Positions 49,028-57,991 of a DNA stretch of 64,000 bases are shown here, piece by piece (the first letter of the stretch is position 1; each line of letters begins with the position of its first letter). Source of the stretch: Burkholderiaceae bacterium (lineage in GTDB: Bacteria; Pseudomonadota; Gammaproteobacteria; Burkholderiales; Burkholderiaceae_C); assembly GCA_023150375.1 (NCBI GenBank), contig JAKLLA010000007.1:124001-188000 (forward strand). The letters run 5' to 3'. The notes below the pieces were generated by a model, which saw nothing but the letters and a program-made list of their open reading frames with translations, had not been told where the DNA came from and did no database searches. The translations under genes and the position numbers were made by a program.

Positions 49028-49578
49028 GGCGTGCCCGGCAGCTTGGCCAGTTCGCGGCGGATGGCGGCCACATCGGCCTCCTTGCGCGCCACGGCGGCCT
49101 TCAACTCGGCGACGCGCTCCTGGTACCGGGCGTAGTTGCGCTCGTCGCCGCGGCGCTGCGCCTCCCCCTCGGCCAGCTCGCGCCGGGCCTGTGCGAGGCG
49201 CTCCTCCTCCTTGCGCAGCTCGCCCTCGAGAATGCGCCGGGCGTCTGTGTCGCGGGCGCGCTGCTCGGCGGGATCGACGCGCACCTCCGGGCGGCCGGCC
49301 GCCGCGGAGGCCACCGGGCCCGCGCCGGCCGTCGGCCGGCGCGTCTGCGACTGCACCACCGTGACCGGCGCGCCCGACAGGGTCTTGCAGCCGCGCTCCT
49401 GGGCCTCGCGCGCCGTGATCTGGTCGGTATAGAGGTTGCCCGGGCAGCGATAGACCTGCCGCTCCTGCGCCGGCAGGGTCGCCGGCAGCGCGCCGGCCAG
49501 GGCCGCCAGCAGCACGAGGGGCCTGGCCGCGAGAACGGGGGCCTGCCGTGGGGCGGGCCGGGAAGATCGGATGAGCAT
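49024..49578 (-). CDS. Secreted coiled-coil protein between glnA and ntrB (DUF4124-like)
   Basis: A 184-residue protein. A signal peptide (about 1-37, ending ATLPAQE) is followed by a short Cys-bearing segment VYRCPGNLYTDQITAREAQE, RGCKTL, that resembles the DUF4124 domain (YRC...Y/F.D....A...GC pattern), a Pro/Ala-rich linker, and a C-terminal charged coiled coil (about 105-178) rich in Glu/Arg/Ala. Periplasmic location is expected. Its function is unknown, and its conserved place inside the glnA-ntrBC region is odd for a periplasmic protein. The ATG at 49578; its stop overlaps the ntrB start. Confidence 0.8.
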   Translation of the reverse strand: MLIRSSRPAPRQAPVLAARPLVLLAALAGALPATLPAQERQVYRCPGNLYTDQITAREAQERGCKTLSGAPVTVVQSQTRRPTAGAGPVASAAAGRPEVRVDPAEQRARDTDARRILEGELRKEEERLAQARRELAEGEAQRRGDERNYARYQERVAELKAAVARKEADVAAIRRELAKLPGTP

Positions 49579-49675
49579 GAACCAGTATCGCGCAAAGACC
49601 CCTGCTGCCGACGCTCGGCACGGCGGGACAGGCCGCAGCGGCATGATGCAGCGCTGCCGCGGCGCCACCGCCCAG

Positions 49676-49700
49676 AAAAAAGACGGCCCGCAGGCCGTCT
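49676..49700 (-). terminator. Rho-independent terminator after glnA
   Basis: On the minus strand AGACGGCC-TGCG-GGCCGTCT is followed by six T, a textbook terminator 46 bases after the glnA stop. It separates glnA from the ntrBC transcription unit, although partial read-through is possible. Confidence 0.9.
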
Positions 49701-49745
49701 TCTGGTCGACATCACCGGGCGCCGCAGGCGCGGCACCCGCGTGCA

Positions 49746-51161
49746 TCAGAGCGCGTAGTACATGTCGAACTCGATCGGATGCGTGGTCATGCGCATGCGC
49801 TGGACTTCCTGCATCTTCAGATCGATGTAGGCATCCAGGTAGGCGTCGGTGAACACGCCACCCTTGGTCAGGAAGCCACGGTCCTTGTCCAGGTTCTCGA
49901 GGGCCTGCTCGAGCGACGAGCAGACGGTGGGGATCAGCGCGTCCTCTTCCGGCGGCAGGTGGTACAGGTCCTTCGTGGCGGCCTCGCCCGGGTGGATCTT
50001 GTTCTCGACGCCGTCCAGACCCGCCATCAGCAGCGCGGCGAAGCCCAGGTACGGGTTCATCAGGGGATCCGGGAAGCGGGCCTCCACGCGACGGCCCTTC
50101 GGGTTCGCGACGTACGGGATGCGGATCGAGGCCGAGCGGTTCTTGGCCGAGTAGGCCAGCTTCACCGGGGCTTCGTAGCCCGGAACCAGGCGCTTGTAGC
50201 TGTTGGTGCCGGGGTTGGTGATCGCGTTCAGCGCACGGGCGTGCTTGATGATGCCGCCGATGTAGTACAGCGCGAAGTCCGACAGACCGGCATAGCCGTC
50301 GCCGGCGAACAGGTTCTTGCCGTCCTTCCACACGGACTGGTGCACGTGCATGCCGCTGCCGTTGTCACCGACGATGGGCTTGGGCATGAAGGTGGCCGTC
50401 TTGCCGTAAGCCGCAGCCACGTTGTGGATGACGTACTTCTGCAGCTGGACCCAGTCGGCGCGCTCGATCAGCGTGCTGAACTTGGTGCCGATCTCCATCT
50501 GGCCGGCGTTGGCCACCTCGTGGTGGTGCACCTCGACCGGGATGCCCAGGCTTTCGAGGATCAGGCACATCTCCGAGCGCATGTCCTGGCCGGAATCGAC
50601 CGGGGGCACCGGGAAGTAGCCGCCCTTGACGGTCGGGCGGAAGCCCTTGTTGCCGTGCTCGTAGTCCTTGCCGGTGTTCCAGGCGGCTTCTTCCGACTCG
50701 ACGGAGACGAAGCAGCCGGACATGTCGGCGTTCCAGCGCACGCTGTCGAACACGAAGAACTCGGGCTCCGGGCCGAAGTAGGCGGTGTCACCCAGGCCGG
50801 TCGAGCGCATGTAGGCCTCGGCGCGCTTGGCCAGCGAACGCGGGTCGCGCTCGTAGGCCTTGCCGTCGGCCGGATCGATCACGTCGCAGGTCAGGATCAG
50901 CGTCGGCTCTTCGAAGAAGGGATCGATGTTGGCCGTGTTCGGATCCGGCATCAGCAGCATGTCGGAGGCCTCGATGCCCTTCCAGCCGGCGATGGACGAA
51001 CCGTCGAAGGCGTGACCCGACGAGAACTTGTCCTCGTCGAAGTGGGAAATCGGCACGGACACGTGTTGTTCCTTGCCGCGGGTATCGGTGAAACGGAAGT
51101 CGACGAACTTGACTTCGTTTTCCTTCACCATCGACATCACGTCGGCGACGGTCTTGGCCAT
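49746..51161 (-). CDS. glnA: Type I glutamine synthetase
   Basis: A 471-residue GlnA that condenses ammonium and glutamate with ATP, the main nitrogen assimilation step. Landmarks are the beta-grasp domain (about 15-100, [17 protein letters not shown]), the metal-binding [14 protein letters not shown], the catalytic [14 protein letters not shown] and [18 protein letters not shown], and the adenylylation site in [10 protein letters not shown] near residue 400. The Tyr there is the target of GlnE at 19-22 kb. The ATG at 51161 has AGGAG seven bases upstream. A sigma-54 promoter and half-sites for NtrC lie upstream, and a strong terminator follows. Confidence 0.98.
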   Translation of the reverse strand: MAKTVADVMSMVKENEVKFVDFRFTDTRGKEQHVSVPISHFDEDKFSSGHAFDGSSIAGWKGIEASDMLLMPDPNTANIDPFFEEPTLILTCDVIDPADGKAYERDPRSLAKRAEAYMRSTGLGDTAYFGPEPEFFVFDSVRWNADMSGCFVSVESEEAAWNTGKDYEHGNKGFRPTVKGGYFPVPPVDSGQDMRSEMCLILESLGIPVEVHHHEVANAGQMEIGTKFSTLIERADWVQLQKYVIHNVAAAYGKTATFMPKPIVGDNGSGMHVHQSVWKDGKNLFAGDGYAGLSDFALYYIGGIIKHARALNAITNPGTNSYKRLVPGYEAPVKLAYSAKNRSASIRIPYVANPKGRRVEARFPDPLMNPYLGFAALLMAGLDGVENKIHPGEAATKDLYHLPPEEDALIPTVCSSLEQALENLDKDRGFLTKGGVFTDAYLDAYIDLKMQEVQRMRMTTHPIEFDMYYAL

Positions 51162-51245
51162 CAGAGGCTCCTAGCGAGGGGAAAAAGACGGTTGAGTGGT
51201 GGGCTGTCTCGCGCCGGAAACCCGTCCGCGAGCGGCGCACCAATT

Positions 51246-51262
51246 TAGCAGAAAGCGTGCCT
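51246..51262 (-). promoter_or_regulatory. Sigma-54 promoter of glnA
   Basis: Reading on the minus strand: AGGCACG-CTTT-CTGCTA has GG at -25/-24 and GC at -13/-12 with the correct ten-base spacing, plus CACG and TGC context of the consensus TGGCACG-N4-TTGCW. Predicted start near 51236, leaving a 75-base untranslated leader. Confidence 0.8.
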
Positions 51263-51321
51263 GATTTCGGCCCGTACCGCCCGACTCCGACAGGGGCGTG
51301 TCGGCACCCAGGCCGTCGAAT

Positions 51322-51350
51322 GCACCAAATTAAAGCCATGTGCGCACCAA
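51322..51350 (-). promoter_or_regulatory. Paired NtrC-like half-sites upstream of the glnA promoter
   Basis: TTGGTGC on the minus strand occurs at 51350-51344 and 51328-51322, 22 bases apart (two helical turns), about 86-114 bases upstream of the predicted start. The NtrC site is a TGCACC/GGTGCA dyad; only half-sites are seen here, so this is a candidate enhancer. A third copy (51237-51243) overlaps the predicted transcription start. Confidence 0.5.
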
Positions 51351-51357
51351 TCTGGGA

Positions 51358-52167
51358 TCACGTCGGCGCCCCGCCTCGCACCATTTCGGGGCCCAACTGG
51401 GCACCGCAGGCCTGCAGGCCCTCACGCAGGGCGGCGTAGGCCTGGACGGGTGCATCGCCGCGCCCCTTCACGCCCAGCTCGATGTGGCGACCGTGCACCG
51501 GGTGGTCGACGCTGGGCAGGCTGAACACCTTGACACCGGGAAAGCGCGCCTCCAGGTCGAGCATCAACGGCGTGAGGCTGGCCTCCATCGCGCCGTAGAC
51601 GATCACCGAGCGCTCCTGCAGCGCGCCGCCGCCGTGCAGGTGCGCGTAGCGCCCGTCGAGCAGGGCCTCGATCATCGGGTGCGCCATGACCGGAAAGCCC
51701 GGCACGAAGTGCACCTCGCCCACCGAGAAGCCGGGGATCTGGTTGTAGGGGTTCGGGATGATCGTCGCCCCGGCCGGGAACATGCCCATGTTCAGGCGGT
51801 GGATCGTGTCGGGATGATCGGGGTCGGCCGTCCAGCCCTGCTCGGCGGCCATCTTGCGCACCCGCGCCATGATCAGCTCGCGCGCCTGCGGGTGCAGCTC
51901 CAGCGGCACGCCCAGCGCGGCGGCCGCGCACTGGCGGGTGTGATCGTCGGGCGTGGCGCCGATGCCGCCGCAGGAGAACACCACGTCGCCACTGGCGAAG
52001 GCCTGGCGCAGCGCCGCGGTGATGCGCGGCGGGTCGTCGCCGAGGTACTGCGCCCAGGCCAGGGCCAGCCCGCGCTCGCCCAGCAGTTCGATGACCCTGG
52101 CGAGATGCTTGTCCTGGCGTTTGCCCGACAGGATCTCGTCGCCGATGATGAGGAGGCCGAAGTTCAT
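51358..52167 (-). CDS. CinA-like molybdopterin-binding-fold protein
   Basis: A 269-residue protein of the MoCF_biosynth fold. The N-terminal part reads MNFGLLIIGDEILSGKRQDK, a CinA/MoaB-type signature, with GGIGATPDDHTRQCAAAALG near residue 70, the substrate-loop of the fold. The remainder (about 170-269) is not the CinA nicotinamide-deamidase domain and is unclear. Such short CinA-N proteins are often annotated as competence/damage-inducible or FAD synthetase-like; I cannot choose. The ATG at 52167 is preferred over an upstream open frame to 52359. First-named of three same-strand genes ending here, with EI24 upstream. Confidence 0.85.
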   Translation of the reverse strand: MNFGLLIIGDEILSGKRQDKHLARVIELLGERGLALAWAQYLGDDPPRITAALRQAFASGDVVFSCGGIGATPDDHTRQCAAAALGVPLELHPQARELIMARVRKMAAEQGWTADPDHPDTIHRLNMGMFPAGATIIPNPYNQIPGFSVGEVHFVPGFPVMAHPMIEALLDGRYAHLHGGGALQERSVIVYGAMEASLTPLMLDLEARFPGVKVFSLPSVDHPVHGRHIELGVKGRGDAPVQAYAALREGLQACGAQLGPEMVRGGAPT

Positions 52168-52204
52168 GCCCGCAAGTGTGCCGCGTCGCGGCGCCGGACG
52201 TCTG

Positions 52205-53095
52205 TCAGGGCGGCGGCAACCGTTGCGGCGACACCGGCGCTGCCGACGGCAGCCCGGGCAACGGGACCGCCGACGCGGGCGCGGGGGGCGGCGCTGCCCG
52301 CCGGCGGCGCAGCTCGTCCAGCGCGGCCAGCGCGTAGTGCGTGAACCACAGCGATGCAAAGGCGAACACCAGCGTGTAGAGCCAGACGAACAGCGGCAGC
52401 AGCAGCGGCATCATCGGCAGTGCCAGCACGCCGGTGGCCCAGACCAGGGAAGGCAGCACGCCCAGGTAGCCGGTCACCACCCCCATGGCCAGCAGCGGGT
52501 TGCGCCGCTCGCGCAGCAGCAGGTGACGCTCGTCGGCGCTGGCGTGCTCGGCCAGTGCGTCGTAGCTCAGCACCCGGAAACTCAGCCAGCCCCAGATCAG
52601 CGGCGGCAGCAGCAGCGCGACCGGGGGCAGCCACCACAGCGGCAGCGTGACGACCAGCGCCAGCAGCGCCAGCAGCGTGGCCCAGGCCGCCGCCAGCAGG
52701 CCGCGCCACCAGGCCCCGCCGTAGCGGCGCTCGAGGGTCGGGAAACGCCGCCGGGCCACCAGCGACACGATGGCCTGCGCCATGAAGGCCGAGACCAGCA
52801 GCAGCGCGGCGATCAGCAGCACCGGCACCGACAGCACCACCACCACCAGCGGCCCGATGACGGTGCGGAAGGTGCCCTGCGTCCAATCGTTGAGCCACTG
52901 CACCACCGGGGCCAGCAGCGGCAGTTGCTCGAGCGTCAGGCGCACCGCCTCGACCGCACCTTCCCAGTAGAACCAGGCCAGGGCGAAGCCCGCTGCCCCC
53001 GCCACCGCCACCGGCAGCAGCGACAGCAGGATCACGCGCGGATGAACGCAGTAGGCCGCCGCACGCCAGAGTGCATCGAGGACAGGTCGCATCAT
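52205..53095 (-). CDS. EI24-domain (CysZ-like) membrane protein
   Basis: A 296-residue inner-membrane protein with five or six membrane segments and the EI24 pattern: RVLSYDALAEHASADERHLL preceded by the long LLLPPLIWGWLSF helix, and a conserved tail RRNPLLAMGVVTGYLGVLPS. The family includes the sulfate transporter CysZ, but most members have unknown substrates. The tail is Pro/Ala-rich. MM at the start: 53095 is chosen, 53092 is equally possible. Gap of 37 bases to the CinA-like gene; DLH-type gene upstream with 31 bases between, so an operon is likely. Confidence 0.88.
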   Translation of the reverse strand: MMRPVLDALWRAAAYCVHPRVILLSLLPVAVAGAAGFALAWFYWEGAVEAVRLTLEQLPLLAPVVQWLNDWTQGTFRTVIGPLVVVVLSVPVLLIAALLLVSAFMAQAIVSLVARRRFPTLERRYGGAWWRGLLAAAWATLLALLALVVTLPLWWLPPVALLLPPLIWGWLSFRVLSYDALAEHASADERHLLLRERRNPLLAMGVVTGYLGVLPSLVWATGVLALPMMPLLLPLFVWLYTLVFAFASLWFTHYALAALDELRRRRAAPPPAPASAVPLPGLPSAAPVSPQRLPPP

Positions 53096-53126
53096 GGGCG
53101 CAGCATAGCCGCGCCTGCGACGCCGG

Positions 53127-54017
53127 TCAGGCCACGCCGTGGCGGCGGAACCACCCCAGGCAGCGCTGCCAGCCGTCGTCGGCGGCAGCCTTGAGGTAGC
53201 TGGGGCGGTAGTCGGCGTGGAAGGCATGGCCGGCCCCGGGGTAGACGATGAAGTCCGACTGCCGGGCTGCCGCACCGCCCTGCGCCAGCGCGGCGCGCAT
53301 GCGCTCCACGCTGTCGAGCGGAATGCCGCCGTCCTTCTCGCCGTACAGGCCCAGCACCGGCGCCTTCAGCTCCCCGGCCAGGTCCACCGGATGGCGCGGC
53401 TGCAGCACCGTCGGCTGACCGACCAGACGCCCGTACCAGGCCACGCCGCTGCGCACCCGTGCGCTGTGCGCCGCGTAGAGCCAGGAGATGCGCCCGCCCC
53501 AGCAGAAGCCGGTGACGGCCACGCGCCGCAGGTCGCCACCATGCCGTCCGGCCCAGGCCACGCAGGCATCCAGGTCGTTCATCACCTGTGCGTCCGGAAC
53601 CTGCGAGATGACCTCGGCCATCAGCCGCGCGATCTCGCCGTAGCCGCTGGGGTCGCCCTGGCGCACGAACAGCTCCGGCGCGATCGCCAGATAGCCCTGG
53701 CGCGCGAAGCGCCGGGCCACGTCGGCGATGTGCTCGTGCACGCCGAAGATCTCGCTGACCACCAGCACCACCGGCAGGTCGCCGCCCGACGCCGGCGCGG
53801 CCCGGTAGGCCGGCAGCTGGAAGCCCGCCACGTCGATCGTCACCTCGCCGGCCAGCAGGCCATCGGCGGGCGTGCGGATCACCGTGTCGGCTGCCACCGG
53901 CAGCACGGCGGCGGCGAAGCCGCTGCCCACCGAGGTGCGCACGAAATCGCGCCGGCTGAAGGCCCGGGCGGGGCGGTGACTGTCGAGTTCCTGCTGGATC
54001 GGCGTAGGTTCGGCCAT
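53127..54017 (-). CDS. Dienelactone hydrolase-family protein with Tat signal
   Basis: A 296-residue alpha/beta hydrolase. The catalytic triad typical of dienelactone hydrolases is present: Cys in VTGFCWGGRISW, Asp in LYGEKDGGIPL, His in GAGHAFHADYRPSY. The N-terminus, ARAFSRRDFVRTSVGSGFAA, is a Tat-type twin-arginine signal followed by a hydrophobic stretch, so export to the periplasm is predicted, unusual for an enzyme class better known from the cytosol. The cleavage site is not obvious (VLPVAADT). The ATG at 54017 has GGAGA six bases upstream; TACAAT at 54056-54051 is a likely -10. Divergent from ppx with 103 bases between. Confidence 0.87.
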   Translation of the reverse strand: MAEPTPIQQELDSHRPARAFSRRDFVRTSVGSGFAAAVLPVAADTVIRTPADGLLAGEVTIDVAGFQLPAYRAAPASGGDLPVVLVVSEIFGVHEHIADVARRFARQGYLAIAPELFVRQGDPSGYGEIARLMAEVISQVPDAQVMNDLDACVAWAGRHGGDLRRVAVTGFCWGGRISWLYAAHSARVRSGVAWYGRLVGQPTVLQPRHPVDLAGELKAPVLGLYGEKDGGIPLDSVERMRAALAQGGAAARQSDFIVYPGAGHAFHADYRPSYLKAAADDGWQRCLGWFRRHGVA

Positions 54018-54120
54018 GACGGTCTCCGGAAGGGCTGTCGGACGCGCCGGATTGTAGGAAGGCCATCGCAGCGCGGCCCGCTGCAGAACTGCCACCTTCT
54101 GCAGGGACAATGGCGCCACC

Positions 54121-55701
54121 ATGCCCTCCCGCTCCGCCCCTTCGACCCGCCCGGATGCCTTGCCCGCCCTTGCCGCCACCGCCTCGCCGCAGGCCCCGAC
54201 CGCGCAGGCGAACTGGCGCCAGGTGCTGGCGGCCATCGACATCGGCTCGAACAGTTTCCGCCTCGAGATCGGCCAGCTGCGCGGCGGCCGCTACCGCCGC
54301 CTCGACTACCTGAAGGACACGGTACGCCTGGGCGCCGGCCTGGATGCCGAAGGCCGCCTGGGCGGCGAAGCCGCCGAGCGCGGTCTGGCCTGCCTGCGGC
54401 GCTTTCGCGAACGTCTGGCCGGAATCCCGACCGCACAGCTGCGCGCCGTGGCCACGCAGACCCTGCGCGAGGCCACCAACCGCAATGCCTTCCTGGTGGA
54501 AGCGTCCCAGGCCCTGGGGCACCCGATCGAGGTGATCTCCGGCCGCGAGGAGGCCCGTCTGATCTACAAGGGTGTGGCGCGGCTGCAGCCCAGCGACCAG
54601 CCGCGGCTGGTGGTGGACATCGGCGGACGCTCCACCGAGCTGATCCTGGGCGTGGGCGCGCTGGCGCTGCGCGCCGAGTCCTTCCGCATCGGCAGTGTCA
54701 GCCTGTCGATGGCGCATTTTCCCGACGGCCGCTTCACCGCGGCGGGCTTCCAGGCGGCCCAGGTGGCCGCCGGCGCCGAACTCGAGGAAGCCCTCGAGCC
54801 CTTCGCACGCCGGCACTGGACGCAGGCGCTGGGCTCGTCGGGCACGGCCGGCGCGGTATCGCAGCTGCTGGCCGCCAATGGCGTGACCGACGGGAGTATC
54901 ACCCCCGAAGGGCTGCGCTGGTGCATGCAGGCCTGCCTGCGCGCGGGCAGCATCGACCGGCTGGACCTGCCCGGTCTGAAGCCGGAGCGCCGCGCGGTGC
55001 TGGGCGGCGGCCTGGCGATCCTGTACACCCTGGCCACGCACTTCGACATCGATGCCCTGCAGCCGGCCCGCGGGGCGCTGCGCCAGGGGGTGATCTTCGA
55101 TCTGGACGAGCGTCTGGCGGCCGAGCGCGCGCCCGAGCACCACGACCTGCGCGACGACACCGTCGCCGAGCTGCAGCAGCGCTTCCAGATCGAGGTGGCC
55201 CAGGCGCACCGGGTTCGGCAGCTGGCGCAGAGCCTGCATGCCCGCCTGGCGCCGCAGGCCACGCTGGAACAGCAGCGCGAGCTGGGCTGGGCCGCCGCGC
55301 TGCACGAGATGGGCATGATGGTCTCGCACCACGACCACCACCGCCACAGCGCCTACCTGCTCGGCCATGTCGATGCTCCCGGCTTCTCGCAGAGCCAGCA
55401 GCGCCGCCTGGCCGACCTGGTGCTGGGCCAGCGCGGCGGCCTGCGCAAGGTCGAGGAGGCCCTGGCCGACGCCAGCTTCGCGGCCCAGCTGCTGGCGCTG
55501 CGGCTGGCCACGCTGCTCTGCCACGCCCGCGGCAGCCTCGGCGTCGTCCCACCGGCGCTGCACTGGGACGGCCGCACCGCCCGACTGGTGCCGCCGCCGG
55601 GCTGGTCGATGCAGTTTCCCCGCTCGGCCTATCTGCTGCAGGAGGAGATCCGCGCCTGGTCGCGCAACGGCAGCCTGCGCCTGCAGCTCGACGAACGCTG
55701 A
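54121..55701 (+). CDS. ppx: Exopolyphosphatase (Ppx/GppA family)
   Basis: Ppx removes terminal phosphates from inorganic polyphosphate; GppA homologues also hydrolyse pppGpp. The 526-residue protein has a 33-residue extension rich in Pro and Ala, then the ASKHA-type domain I AAIDIGSNSFRLEIGQLRGG near residue 40, the catalytic Glu region (ATQTLREATNRNAFL, ISGREEARLIYKG) near 120-145, VVDIGGRSTELILG near 160, and a C-terminal HD-like helical domain from about 320. No catalytic element is missing. It lies 118 bases upstream of ppk1 on the same strand, so the two opposite enzymes of polyphosphate metabolism are neighbours but separated by a PhoB-type promoter. Confidence 0.94.
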   Translation: MPSRSAPSTRPDALPALAATASPQAPTAQANWRQVLAAIDIGSNSFRLEIGQLRGGRYRRLDYLKDTVRLGAGLDAEGRLGGEAAERGLACLRRFRERLAGIPTAQLRAVATQTLREATNRNAFLVEASQALGHPIEVISGREEARLIYKGVARLQPSDQPRLVVDIGGRSTELILGVGALALRAESFRIGSVSLSMAHFPDGRFTAAGFQAAQVAAGAELEEALEPFARRHWTQALGSSGTAGAVSQLLAANGVTDGSITPEGLRWCMQACLRAGSIDRLDLPGLKPERRAVLGGGLAILYTLATHFDIDALQPARGALRQGVIFDLDERLAAERAPEHHDLRDDTVAELQQRFQIEVAQAHRVRQLAQSLHARLAPQATLEQQRELGWAAALHEMGMMVSHHDHHRHSAYLLGHVDAPGFSQSQQRRLADLVLGQRGGLRKVEEALADASFAAQLLALRLATLLCHARGSLGVVPPALHWDGRTARLVPPPGWSMQFPRSAYLLQEEIRAWSRNGSLRLQLDER

Positions 55702-55780
55702 GCACGCGCCGGCGCGGCCCGGCCGATCGCGCAGGATGGCCGCGAAAGCCCGCACGAAGGGCGCCAGACCGCCGCGCGCG

Positions 55781-55809
55781 TGTCACGGATCTTTCACGCT
55801 GCGGTCATA
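55781..55809 (+). promoter_or_regulatory. Pho box (three PhoB half-sites) upstream of ppk1
   Basis: Half-sites TGTCACG (55781-55787), TTTCACG (55792-55798) and GGTCATA (55803-55809) repeat with an exact 11-base period. This is the CTGTCAT-N4 architecture of PhoB boxes. The last half-site overlaps a CATAAC -10-like sequence. Sits 11 bases before the ppk1 ATG, so the mRNA leader would be very short or absent. Confidence 0.65.
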
Positions 55810-55819
55810 ACATGCAGCG

Positions 55820-57904
55820 ATGTCCGAACCCCAAGACGACCGCCCGGGCGAACGCACGCCGATGCCCGCGGCGGATCCGCCCCACCTGCTGAACCGCGAA
55901 CGCTCGATCCTGGACTTCAACCGCCGCGTGCTGGCCCAGGCCCGGCGTGCCGACGTGCCGCTGCTCGAGCGGCTGCGCTACCTGTGCATCGTCTCGTCGA
56001 ACCTGGACGAGTTCTTCGAGGTGCGCTTCGCCGACACGCTGGAGGCGGCACGCCGCCCCGGCAGCGGCACCAGCGCGGGTGACGTGACCGCGATCGCCCG
56101 CGCCGCCCATGCGCTGGTCGACGAGCACTACGCGGTCTTCAACGACGAGGTGATGCCGGCCCTGGCCGCCCAGGGCATCGTGATCCTCAACCACGCCGAC
56201 CGCGATGCCGAGCAGCGCCGCTGGGTGGCGCAGTTCTTCCACCGCGAGGTGCAGCCGCTGTTGGTGCCCATCGGGCTGGATCCCTCGCACCCCTTCCCGC
56301 AGGTGGCCAACAAGTCGCTGCACTTCATCGTGCAGCTCGGCGGCACCGATGCCTTCGGGCGCGAGAACTCGATCGCCATCGTCAAGGTGCCGCGCGTGCT
56401 GCCGCGCGTGATCCGCCTGCCCGAGCGCCTGGCCGGCCCCGGCCGGCAGGCCTTCGTGCTGCTGACCAGCGTGATCCGCGCCCACCTCGACGAGCTCTTC
56501 CCCGGCCGCACGGTCGAGGCCTTCTCGCAGTTCCGCGTCACGCGCGACTCCGACCTCGAGGTCGACGAGGACGACGTCACCAACCTGCGCCAGGCCCTGC
56601 GCAGCGAACTCAGCACGCGCCACTTCGGCCGCGCGATCCGCCTCGAAGTGGTGGCCAGCTGCCCGCCGGTGCTGTCGGACTTCCTGCGCTCGCAGTTCGC
56701 CCTGCCCGAGGATGCGCTCTACCGCGTCCACGGCCCGGTCAACCTGGTGCGCCTGAACACCCTGATCGACCTGACCCATGCCCCCGCGCTGCACTTCCCG
56801 CCGCACGAGCCGGTCTGGCCGCAGGGCCGTCTGCCGCGCGGGCGCAAGGTGATGGACTGCATCGCCGAGCGCGACATCCTGCTGCACCACCCCTTCGAGT
56901 CCTTCGACACCGTGGTGCAGTTTCTGCGCGAGGCCGTCGAGGATCCGAACGTGCTGGCGATCCGCCAGACCATCTACCGCACCGGCAGCGAATCGGTGCT
57001 GATGGACCTGCTGCTCGAGGCGGCCCGGCGCGGCAAGGAAGTGCTGGCGGTGGTCGAGCTGAAAGCCCGCTTCGACGAAGAGGCCAACATCAACTGGGCC
57101 GAGCGGCTCGAGGCGGTGGGCGCCCAGGTGGTCTACGGCATCGTCGGGCTGAAGACCCACGCCAAGCTGCTGCTGGTCACCCGCAAGGAGGGCCGCCGGC
57201 TGCGCCGCTACGCCCACCTGTCCACCGGCAACTACAACCCGAAGACCGCGCGGCTGTACACCGACCTGGGCTTCCTGACCGCCGACCCGGACCTCACCGC
57301 CGATGCCGAGGCGGTGTTCCAGCACCTGGCCAGCCTGAACCCGCTGGCACGACCGCGCCAGCTGCTGGTGGCGCCCTTCAACCTGCACAGCCGCTGGATG
57401 GAGCTGATCGCCCGGGTGGCCGAATCGGCCCGCTGCGGCCGCCCGGCGCGCATCGTGGTCAAGTGCAATGCCCTGACCGACCCCGACCTGATCGAGGCCC
57501 TGGTGGCCGCCGGCCAGGCCGGCGTCCGCATCGACCTGATCGTGCGCGGCGCCTGCATGCTGGCACCGGGCGTGCCCGGTGCGACCGAGCGCATCCGTGT
57601 GCGCTCGGTGGTCGGGCGCTTCCTCGAGCACACCCGCGTCATCTACTTCCGCTGGGGCGAGCGCGACAGCGACGAAGCCCTGTACCTGTCCAGCGCCGAC
57701 TGGATGAGCCGCAACATGCTGCGCCGCATCGAGATCGCCTGGCCGCTGCGCGACGCGGCGCTGCGCCAGCGGGTGATCGACGAATGCCTGGTGCCCTACC
57801 TGCACGACGAGCTGGATGCCTGGCGTCTGCTGCCCGACGGCCGCTACGAGCGCGTTGCCACGCAGGGCCGCAGCGCCCAGGCCGCACTGCTGCGGCGCTA
57901 CTGA
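55820..57904 (+). CDS. ppk1: Polyphosphate kinase 1
   Basis: Ppk1 makes polyphosphate from ATP. The 694-residue protein has the N domain (LLNRERSILDFNRRVL near residue 25, SSNLDEFFEVR near 60), the head domain, and two phospholipase-D-like C domains. The autophosphorylated His is in YGIVGLKTHAKLLLVTRKEG near residue 450, and the second essential His is in GRFLEHTRVIYFRWGERDS near residue 600. TGNYNPKTARLYTDLGF is a family signature. A 14-residue N-terminal extension precedes the conserved core; the ATG at 55862 is a shorter alternative. Neither start has a Shine-Dalgarno. A PhoB-type box precedes the gene. Confidence 0.95.
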   Translation: MSEPQDDRPGERTPMPAADPPHLLNRERSILDFNRRVLAQARRADVPLLERLRYLCIVSSNLDEFFEVRFADTLEAARRPGSGTSAGDVTAIARAAHALVDEHYAVFNDEVMPALAAQGIVILNHADRDAEQRRWVAQFFHREVQPLLVPIGLDPSHPFPQVANKSLHFIVQLGGTDAFGRENSIAIVKVPRVLPRVIRLPERLAGPGRQAFVLLTSVIRAHLDELFPGRTVEAFSQFRVTRDSDLEVDEDDVTNLRQALRSELSTRHFGRAIRLEVVASCPPVLSDFLRSQFALPEDALYRVHGPVNLVRLNTLIDLTHAPALHFPPHEPVWPQGRLPRGRKVMDCIAERDILLHHPFESFDTVVQFLREAVEDPNVLAIRQTIYRTGSESVLMDLLLEAARRGKEVLAVVELKARFDEEANINWAERLEAVGAQVVYGIVGLKTHAKLLLVTRKEGRRLRRYAHLSTGNYNPKTARLYTDLGFLTADPDLTADAEAVFQHLASLNPLARPRQLLVAPFNLHSRWMELIARVAESARCGRPARIVVKCNALTDPDLIEALVAAGQAGVRIDLIVRGACMLAPGVPGATERIRVRSVVGRFLEHTRVIYFRWGERDSDEALYLSSADWMSRNMLRRIEIAWPLRDAALRQRVIDECLVPYLHDELDAWRLLPDGRYERVATQGRSAQAALLRRY

Positions 57905-57991
57905 GCGCGCGCCGAGCCGCCGCGCGCCGAGCGTGCGCGCAGTCGGGCCTGCACCTACAATCCGCCGCCGAATCTGCAAGGAGCCCTGCGC

